From NCBI GenBank assembly GCA_020055645.1, contig CM034546.1, forward strand, positions 10,664,001-10,728,000: 64,000 bases of DNA, written 5' to 3'. This stretch comes from Tomocerus qinae (taxonomy: Eukaryota > Arthropoda > Collembola > Entomobryomorpha > Tomoceridae). The notes beneath the pieces are model-generated. The model had not been told where the DNA came from. It searched no databases and saw only the letters and a program-made list of their open reading frames with translations. A program made the position numbers and the translations under genes. Below are positions 55,112 through 64,000 of the stretch, one piece after another (within the stretch, counting starts at the first letter, position 1; every line of letters begins with the position of its first letter).

Positions 55112-56720
55112 TTTGTCAAATTCAAACTCAGCCTATCTAAAATGTTATTTTACTATTTACAAAAAAGGTAAAAATGTGGCTCTATTGTAAAGAATGTGGA
55201 AGGGCAGTTCTGCTATTCTAAGCGTGTTTATTATGGTACATGAAATTCCCAACCTCAAGTGAATAGTATGCCGTACTGTATAATTAAATTCAGAATGATT
55301 GCAGAATCACAATTGGCGCCAGACATGGCACTTTAAATATTTCTCGGAAATAAATAAGCGAAATTTTTAAAATGTTTCGCGAAATATTTCCAATATCTTT
55401 GAAAAATTTGAAATAAATGAAATAATATTGTACATGGCATTTATTTCAAAAATTTCAATAAATTTCACGCGAAATAAATGAATTGCGCATGCGTGTACAC
55501 ATGAGGATTGTATTTCAAAAATTTCATCAGTTTCAAATATTTCATTTTTTAAGAAAAATTCCTTGAAATAAGAAATTAATGCCATGTCTGATTACATAAA
55601 AGAGTCAAAGATTACATAAAAACCAAATATTGGTACATTTCAGTTTAGTGTGAACTATAACTCGGAGTTTTTGTAGTGTCACTTCACATTACGAATGCGA
55701 ATAATGTTACTTAAAATAGTCGACTGGAAACATTATTGGATTTAGTTTATTATTTAAATGTGAAGTGTAGATTAGATTTCTGCTTTTTGAACTTTCACTT
55801 ACCCAAACAATTCAAAGAAATCAGGCCACAAAGCATCTATAGATTTCGATTTTATTCTATCCTTTTTTGGAGTAAACTCAAGAAGGTTTTCTTTAATTTT
55901 TATTAATATTTCGAAGGTGTCTGAGGTTCTGGTACTAAATGATAATAGTCCACTGCATTACAATACTTGTATTACTATTAAATATCAGAACGGAATCCAG
56001 ATCTATAAATGTTATATTTAAAACGTCAATGGTTAATTTATAATATTAACAATGCTTTAACAATATAGCGAGAGTCGTTTAAGATTAGAGGATTACACTT
56101 CCTGATCGAAGATATCTAAAGTATTGTGATGGAACTACGAAAGTAGTATTCATAATAATGACAATAAATTGTCGGCGCTATCTCTTCACATATATGCCTT
56201 CTTCGTTCCCTTATCGTCAGAATGAATGTGGATATTTTGGATGGCTTAGAACTGTCATGTTTCACTTGCCTATAAGCCATAGTCTTATAAAATATTTAAA
56301 CGTGTTTTGGCTAAAGTCACTGAGAGACGACAAACTTTGCTGGCCTCAAGTTATTTTTCTTCGCACACAACCTTCCGACATTGAAATGATGATTCGTCAG
56401 TGAATACAGTATAACAAAGAAATACCATTACTATTATAATACATCACGATATTTTAGTATTTGTATCACGAATATGAGGACTTAGGGCTGTTCAATGTGT
56501 TTCCAGCGAAGGTAAACGATATTAAGCTTAGCTTACATAAACACATTTCTTGGATGGACATTAAAGTTGACTGCATACATAATTTAATGAATTAGCATGA
56601 ACAGCTTAGGCACTTTCAGACTTACAACTATGACCAACAATAACGACAAGACTTACATGAGACCTTCACTTCCAAGTTAAGGTCTAAATTATTCAAACTT
56701 AACAGACATCAATAATTTTT
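55112..56720. repeat. Duplicated 5' flank of receptor copy 4
   Basis: No gene is seen. It aligns with the flanks of the other copies ('cattattggatttagtttat', 'ttttggctaaagtcactgag', 'acgatattttagtatttgta'). At 55320-55590 is an inserted AT-rich block of 'aaatatttc' / 'gaaatattt' words and their complements ('tttcaaaaatttca'), which the other flanks lack. A 55-bp block at 56655-56710 matches 33529-33583. Confidence 0.6.
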
Positions 56721-59700
56721 TGTGAGAAATGTGATGTTTTTGTGAGTTTGCAAAATTTATATTGCTGGTAGGTGCATTGCATTTAGCACTGCGTTTGCAT
56801 TGGCGTAAAGACAGTTATAAATAAACGTATATAAATTGTTATCTCAAACACTTACGTATAATTCAGCGAATACCTCGTGCAGTTGAATTATCACTTTTGG
56901 TACTTCACGCAGATGGATGATTTTGTTTAGAATGAGTAATTCATTGTATGACACAAAAGTATACAGGTGATCCATGCAGCAAAATTTTGTGTAAGTTGGT
57001 GATTGTGATGCTTTTTCTTATCTTACAGGTGTTGCAAATTATCTGTGTTCAATGTTTCAATGCTATTCAGTTTACATTAGTTGGAATATAACATGTTTTA
57101 TATAATTGGGACAGATATCTATATTATATTGTTGGTAGACATATAGGGCTATTGTGCCAATATTCCTATGCTATATTATGCCTCTTTATTCGTGATTATA
57201 AAAAGACTTAATATACGCAGACTCAAGCAGAACTATATGCACCTTTACTTTATAATGTTTTGTGTAGTACAATTGTACGTCATTGTTTTAATAATTCTTG
57301 AATGGTATCGTCAAAGATACAGGTTGAAAGTTGCCTCGATGGTATTTGGTAAAAACGCCTAAAACGAAAACCCGAATTTACCTACACTTAAACTTAAGTC
57401 TTATTCTTAGTGAACTCGAAATTTAAAAAAAATCCATTTATAAGGCCTTCTTTTTGCATGTAAAAAGCTAGCATGTGTGTAGCATCGAGTTCACTAGCAT
57501 TGAGACCTTACTGTATGTAGATTATGCAATTGTCGATGTACAACGGCTTTGAAGAAAGTGCAAAGACAACAACAATCCCTCGATGATACTGCTTAGCGAC
57601 AAGCAGAAATGAGTAATTTTTCTACGGGTGATTATGAAGAAACCCGGTAAGTAGAATAATATGTCTTAGTTATTAAAATGAGGCTCTTCGTCCCTGTGGT
57701 GTAACACCAGCAAGAAAAGGTAAACACAGAAAATTGATACCCACAATTTTATCAAACAGATATATGCAGCAGATTAAAAATAGGACACAAAATTCTGGAG
57801 AGCTTACTATATCTTTATTTCTTTTAATGTTTCATACAACAGATAAAAAGACGGGTTTCTCCAATTCCCATCCAATTCTTCCACTCCAAAAACTATTTAA
57901 TTTCAAAAATGCAGAGACCTTTTTAGGAAAAAAGGGCACACTGAGCCCTCATAAATACATATTTTTTAAAAATATAACAACTTTTTATTCTCCAAAGGGG
58001 AAGTGTTATTAATGTTCTGCACATCGACGAGATAGCCGTAAGTATAAACAAATCAGTATCATACTGCGTGAACAACCGCAACCGTACTTTATATATTACC
58101 CTAATTTAAGTGGTGAGAACTAAAGTTATCATCATCATCATCATTTTATTAATTGAATATGGCATACAGCGGATTCAGTAGACTGACATATTACATTTGC
58201 ATATAGAGATTGATGATGTTGGCAGATGAGATTCTATTCATGACGACACCGAATCCCACCATACCAACATCCCATATACATACACATAATAGCATTTAAC
58301 ATCCCATGAAGTGCAACATAGCATTCAATTAACTGAACTAAAGTTATAACCTTTTACATTTTGCATGGGAGAGAATAACAGTAATCGGCAATCGGGCAGT
58401 GAGTAATACATTAGATTATCTTCCGTTATATATGTCACAAACATCTTCAAATTAAATAATTCGTGTTGATTACATTATCATGCAGATTTAAAATGCTGAA
58501 AATTTGATTTAACTTTTAAGCTAAAAAAATAATTAATGCCGATCCATAGAACAGACACAATCTGCATGCACTGGTTCAAACTGTGGGAGTGTGATATGTA
58601 TGAGTCACGGTTAACATTGTGCAGTTTTTTAAACATTTTTATTCCAGCATGAATTGACGTATGCTTTATCAAAACTCGGACACTGCTCACGTTCGCATCG
58701 CTCACTTCAAAATACTTGCCTGATTAGGCGAAAAGTTCAAGGATACATACTTGGTATTACATTCATGGTTATTTAATTACACAAAACACAGATATAAAGT
58801 TTAGTGTATTGCTTTATCGGATATTCTAAATGTTCATATTCATAACTATTCACTGGAGGGATGCAGTTCAGCATACCCATAATGATTCATCTCTGAATGA
58901 AGTAGTTTATGTTTCATTGACCATTGGTTTGAATTGATTAAATAGTATCCTTTTATGCTGTACCCATATTACAATTATAGACAATGCTCTTGATAAGATA
59001 TTTAAAATTTAGTGTCAAGCTTTGCCTTTATTGCCCCATCATGTGGTTTGCTACAGTCTACTACAGATACCTATATTTTACTAGGCTCAACAACCTTGGT
59101 TGAAGTGTAGAGCAGACGATTCAGCCCCAAAAGCTCGCCTATTTAAGAACTAAACCATTTTTCCAATTGTAGGTGAATAAATTGTTTGGGTTAGTTATAT
59201 CACGGTACTTTAAAGAATGGTCATATAACTTGTATTCCAAAGCTTGTCGAAAAGTTGACGAAATCTGAAGCGATGGCTGCATGAACACATGATGCGTGCA
59301 GGATAAATGAAAGTGGGCCATCTCTTCAGATTTCGTCGACTGGGCTACAAAATATGGTTATGATGGAATAGAGAGTTATCTTACCATTCTTCTTGTATCG
59401 TATGTGTATATAATTCTCAATTCCAGAAACAGTCAAGTCAAAGTTACTAGTAATTGATTGAAGTAATTGAATGTATAATATGAGAATTGGATATCCCCTG
59501 AGTGCCGACCTTAAAGCCGCGGCCCTCTGACAATCGCCTTAAGACCAATAAAAGCTAGAATACAAACTATCATCTACAAACTACAGAATACAGACTATTT
59601 ACAACTTGATCAGTTGACGTGATGTTGACTAGGACTGTGACAACGGAAGTTGACGACTGGACATCGACAATGACACTTGTACTGTGACCGTTGACCCCTG

Positions 59701-60426
59701 GACAAAGCCTGATGACCCACTTGGCACAGTGTGATTTCGCTAGGACGAGTTAGGACAACTTGGACAGTTTTGTTAGGACTTTAGCTTGATCAGCCAATAT
59801 GATGCTACTTGATCAGTTAGCAGGGGAAAGGCAAGTGTCCAGAACAATGCATTTTGGATTTCTCTTATAGTTTCTTTCTTCTTATGTTATTTTAGTAGAT
59901 AACATCAAAATGCCTTAGACATGGTTCTTATGGTACCAAAATTAAACAAACTTACATCTTAGTGATCAAAGCAAATTATAGACGATTAACTACATCTATA
60001 TCATATAACAATAACTTTGCTATTAACAGTACAGCTACTAATAGCAAATATAATCAAATAAGGTTTCAGTGTAAATGAACCTTATAACTTCAACAAAACT
60101 CGAGTTGAGCAAAAGAACGTGGGAGGATTGTAATACTACAACATACATATGATACGGTGTATTTCTATACAGAATAGAACTTGTGAAGTTGAAACTATAA
60201 TAACTGGTGGTGACCACGAAAGAGAATTTTCTCTTATCTTTATCTAAATGATGAGTGGACGGGCGCCAACGAGTAGTGAGTAGTCTATTTTGTAATTACA
60301 CAAGACAAAGAGATATATCTGGGACAGAATACATATACGACTGCACAATGGTAGGTGACCGACTTCGGAAAGGTATTACCCTACTCAGATAACTTTTCCA
60401 GCTCATTTTTAATCCCATTAATATAT
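56721..60426. other. Intergenic region, no firm gene
   Basis: AT-rich. A possible first coding exon lies at 57609-57648 (MSNFSTGDYEETR before gtaagt), but no convincing second exon follows, so I do not call a gene. Around 58120-58300 is a repeat-like block opening with (atc)n and 'ttattaattgaata', resembling the 3' end of a non-LTR element or SINE. The block at 58360-58450 is an inverted relative of 5215-5290. At 59254-59340 two 17-bp words, gttgacgaaatctgaag and its near complement, form a hairpin. Confidence 0.4.
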
Positions 60427-60572
60427 CTTTTGGTTTTGGCTGGCGAAGCAGTGAGCTCTGAAGGAATCGTGACTGGAGAAGAATAGGCCACCCAATCAGC
60501 TTGGTGGGTGGTCTATTGATTCTCAATCACGATTTCTTCGCAGCTCACTGCTTCGCCAGCAAAGAACAAAAG
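60427..60572. mobile_element. Hairpin MITE (146 bp)
   Basis: The left arm tggctggcgaagcagtgagc and the right arm gctcactgcttcgccagc are complementary. Pairing continues outward through cttttg/caaaag and inward with interruptions (aatcgtga / tcacgattt; ccacccaatc / gtgggtggtc) to a short loop near 60500. The structure fits a small palindromic MITE. The target duplication is not resolved. Confidence 0.65.
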
Positions 60573-60873
60573 AGTCAAAATACCAATAAATAGGATTACA
60601 ATGAACAATGAATTACAAAAATGCATTGGATAATATATACATATTTTTAGTTGATTCCTGACGCACTAAATAACAGCAATAAATATCAACATATAACCAA
60701 AGTTTTTAGAGTAAGCATAGTACAACAGCCCAAAACTTGTGTATCTACATATACAAGATAAAGTTGAGTGCCAGTGCTACTTCAAATTCGAGTATATTAA
60801 ATAGGTTATCTTTGTAGATCACTTTGTTATTAACTTTCGTGCTTTCCAGTTCCAACGTTACAATATTGTAATA

Positions 60874-61540
60874 ATGAAATTGCCAGTTGTTTTATTGTTA
60901 GTTGCTTTTTTTGAAACTTGTTACGGTAAGTAGTAATTACGGCTTGATAAAAAAAGTACCTAAATACGGAAATTAATTAAAAGAATACAAAGCAAAAACA
61001 TGATTCTTTGACTTAATATTTTTCTGTTCCATATAGGTATACATTGCTACGAATGCACACATTTTTATCCACCAGAATGGGGAATGGAACAGGATGAATC
61101 GTGCAGATTCCCAGAAGAAAAATATCTTAAAGAATGCACGGAAGATTCGCTTATACCGGCTAGTAAGTATGCAATTCAATCGAATGTATTATTTCTCAAT
61201 TTGGGTATTTTCCTTATTGTTATCAATTTATTGCTTTTAAAAAGAACCAAAATGAATTTAAGGTATGTCTTTGCAAATTTCTGAAACTTTTTTTGTTGGT
61301 ACAGGCTTTGAAAACAAAATAAAAGGGTTGAACCTCACACGTTCTGCAAAAACTAAAGGAATCACGCAGTTTTCCTGTATAAATTTTGTGATTTGGAATA
61401 GTTGGCAAAATGGAGTACTTCGTTTGTGTGCACCATTTGAAGAAGATTATTATCTTGAAACTTCTAATGAGTGGGGTGGTACAGAGAAAGATAGAATTTG
61501 TAACACTGATGGTTGCAATAATGACATTCAAGGCCGATAA
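60874..61540 (+). CDS. Secreted Ly6/uPAR-domain protein (three exons)
   Basis: Exons 60874-60925, 61037-61162 and 61305-61540 have consensus gtaag/gtaagt donors and tatag/acag acceptors and matching phases. Exon 1 is the signal peptide (MKLPVVLLLVAFFETCYG). The mature protein of ~120 residues begins IHCYECTHF, the usual first cysteine pair of a Ly6/uPAR fold. It holds eight cysteines in all, ending ICNTDGCNND, where CN closes the domain as in insect Ly6 and quiver-like proteins. There is no C-terminal hydrophobic tail for GPI anchoring, so it is probably secreted. Family members modulate receptors, channels or cell junctions; the partner here is unknown. A TATA-like word is not evident. The gene looks intact and unrelated to the surrounding repeats. 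Confidence 0.85.
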
Positions 61541-63280
61541 AAATACATTTTGTATGGTTATATTGTGCTCAATATCTCATTTTTAAAATACATTTATTAA
61601 ACATGAAACTAATAATAAGACATCGTTGATTGGATTTACCTTTAGCTATTATTATCTTCTGCAACCTATTATACGTACCTACACATGATAAATAATCACA
61701 AATACTTTTTATCAGTTTATCACCATCATGGAACCATACATGTATAACTGCGGTGATAAGACATTAACCTGATATAATACCAACTGCATACAATCGTATA
61801 AATGAATTGAAATTTTATATTTAATCTTTATACAGTCATTTATATAAATATGTTATAAAACCAGCACAGTAAGCAGGGAAATTGAAATTAATCTCTAATT
61901 TTTAGGTTTTGTTTTAAGTTGACTAAATATGATTGGTATATTTACTAAGGTATATCTTATGATCATTTCCAATTCTTTCTAAATTCATTGTTGTCATACG
62001 CTTTTGTTCACCTGTTTGTCTATCTAATATAGATTTACTAGTATCAGAAACGGTGTTATATTAGAATAATCTTCTCTCGAACCTTCTAGAATAAATTATC
62101 AGTCATAAACGTTGTTGTAAAGTTTTTTCTTGTATTGTTTCAATGTGTTACAATTCCCCATATAGAAAACAAAATGTACAATGTAATATTCAATTACTCA
62201 GTATATAGCTATTAAACATTCAAATTGCCCTTTGAAAATCACTAAAGCGAAAACTCTGTCAAACTATTAATCAGTAACCTTTATCTTCCTTTACGCAAAC
62301 TAAATTCAAGATAACTAGAAATAACTCATGCCTTTATATTGTTCAATTTGTTCATTTGATTGTTGCTTTTAATTCTCATAACTCCCACTACCCACTACAC
62401 TGACTTAACACTTAATTATATTATTGTTTCGTGGGCACTCTTTCACCAATATCATGGCTATAGAGAAATAATGATGTTAACATTACCAAGCACACGGATG
62501 AAGCAATTTAAATAAAATAAACAATGTTTTGAATCTCCTGCCTGTTTCCAGTGTGTAACACCATTTGCACTTTGCGTTTCATAAATAAATTATAATGAAG
62601 ATATGCTAATTGCTAACCAGCTCGGACAAGTCATGGTATATTTTACAATTTTGACCCATAAAGGTCATAACACCGTTTAAAAATGGTTCTTTTTAATTTT
62701 TTGGTGGGTTGTCTTTAGATTAGGGATTTAGATTTAGATTAGATTAGGGAAATTGGGAGATATTATGGAAAACGCACTATTGCACGTTAACAAAAGTATT
62801 TCTGAGTGACCTTGCTAAGAATGACTTTTTGTAATGCCAATAGAAAACATTTTTCTACCACATTGTCTATCTTTGTAGCTAGTCAACTATAATGTCTATT
62901 GTATAGTTACCAGGAGTAATTTTTTTAAAGTCCTTTTGCATTTTAGCTCGCCTGAGGTAGCGAGATTATAGAACCGCACAGTCTGTCTGTACGCCCGTTC
63001 CCTTGATAATTGTCGAAAGCATTGACCAAAGTTGACCAAATCAGGCGTAAACAATACCTATGGATCACTGACTATCCCTATTGATTTTGGGGTTTGTCAG
63101 TCCATAAGTTGCTGAGATATCACGCGCTCACTCTGTCTTCATTTTAATATTCAAAATAGGAAATGGGCATTAAAAAGGGTTTCCTATCAATTGTTAGCGT
63201 GATAGCATAAAATATTTCACTCCTCTTCTACCAAATTTAATGTTTCAGAATATAGTAATTAAAACCGGAAAATAACTATC
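61541..63280. other. Intergenic, no gene seen
   Basis: AT-rich after the Ly6 gene, with a poly(A) signal-like 'ataaaatac' near the stop. The stretch at 62955-63130 ('gcgagattatagaaccgcac', 'tctgtctgtacgcccgttcc') has the look of a dispersed repeat common in invertebrate genomes, but I cannot assign the family. Confidence 0.4.
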
Positions 63281-63289
63281 AAGATTGTT

Positions 63290-63720
63290 TTGATTGATTT
63301 CTGTTGATTTTGATGGTCAACATTAGCAACTTTTGATTTTATATAGGTTTTGATAGTCAAAATTAATTTGAAAATTGCAATAAATATTGTTTTAAATCCC
63401 AACATTAGTCTAATTTTATTTTATGTTGATTTTAATACTCAACATTAATCTAATTTGATTTTCTGTTGATTATGATACTAAACATTAATCTATTTTGATA
63501 TTCTGTTGATTTTGATAGTCAACATTAATTTTATTTTATTTTATGTTGATTTTGATACTCAACGTTAATCTAATTTGATTTTCTGTTGATTTTGATAATC
63601 AATATTAATCTATTTTGATGTTTTGTTGATTTTGATAGTCAACATTAATTTATTCTGATGTTCTGTTGATTTTGATAGTCAACATTTATCTATTTTGGTT
63701 TCCTGTTTTTGATTGTCAAC
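63290..63720. repeat. Minisatellite of ~40-bp palindromic units
   Basis: About eight to ten copies of a ~40-bp unit with the core gttgattttgatagtcaac, an inverted repeat (gttga / tcaac), followed by 'attaatctattttgat'. Copies diverge at the edges. More diverged relatives of the core continue toward the window end. Confidence 0.75.
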
Positions 63721-64000
63721 ATTAGTCTATATCGGTTTCCTTTAGATTTTAATAGTTAATATAGTACCACACTTAAAATACTAATTGTTTTAATTATTTT
63801 TCCATTGTTGGTTTAAGTCGTTGTTAATATATTAATCTGCGCATTCCATTTTTGATTATTTTGATAGTTAAATATAACCTATTTTAAAATTTTTGAATTG
63901 ATAGTCAATTATGAACTAATTTGAATTACTGTACATTTTAGTAATCAAAATACATCTATTTCTAATATTATTCTCCCAAAAATGTGCACACGGCCCCCTT

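Noticed and set aside
57609-58012. Two-exon gene starting MSNFSTGDYEETR and continuing into the frame at 57734-58012
   Set aside because: The first exon-donor is plausible, but no acceptor with agreeing phase leads into a recognisable protein; kept only as a note.

Overview
The window is AT-rich eukaryotic DNA, almost certainly from an arthropod. It holds divergent ionotropic-receptor-like genes, an insect-type secreted Ly6 protein with short introns, and many nested DNA transposons. A springtail-like genome is my best guess, but that is inference only. Host genes are few. There are four copies of one ~650-residue receptor-like membrane protein family: 1-529 (-, cut by the window edge), 8641-10601 (-, one frame break), 14488-16452 (+, one in-frame stop) and 53162-55111 (-, intact). 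There is one larger, more distant receptor at 29536-32046 (-), and one three-exon secreted Ly6-like gene at 60874-61540 (+). The four small receptors share long stretches of 5' and 3' flank, so the cluster grew by segmental duplication. The pair at 8.6-16.5 kb is a head-to-head inverted duplication.

The rest is largely transposon archaeology. At 20360-27115 lies a whole-looking Ty3/gypsy LTR element with identical-looking 532-bp LTRs and an extra Gag-like ORF. It sits inside an older gene fragment that resembles the N-terminal part of MULE-associated proteins. Several non-autonomous hAT elements with 8-bp target-site duplications are visible at 721-1409, 2802-3722 (with another nested at 3164-3423) and 52396-52575. 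A Tc1/mariner-like element with TA duplications and long inverted repeats spans 50487-52897.

The most striking object is a 12,270-bp hAT transposon at 37449-49718. It is bounded by perfect 8-bp duplications (gcatcacg) and 11-bp terminal inverted repeats beginning CAGTGATGGGC. Just inside both ends lie similar ~300-bp arrays of an AAGTCATC motif in direct orientation. It carries a five-exon BED-finger hAT transposase with its catalytic motifs (minus strand), a divergently transcribed three-exon gene for an unrecognised 166-residue acidic protein, a 0.9-kb array of 23-bp repeats, a 1.9-kb giant inverted repeat built of ~133-bp units, and a decayed RNase D-like (DEDDy) exonuclease gene. A paralogous copy of the insertion locus near 6.57 kb preserves the empty site. 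I consider this oversized, gene-carrying hAT the likeliest undescribed system here.

The remaining stretches (about 32.2-35.3, 38.0-39.0, 56.7-60.4 and 61.6-63.2 kb) are AT-rich with no gene that I can support beyond the small features listed.
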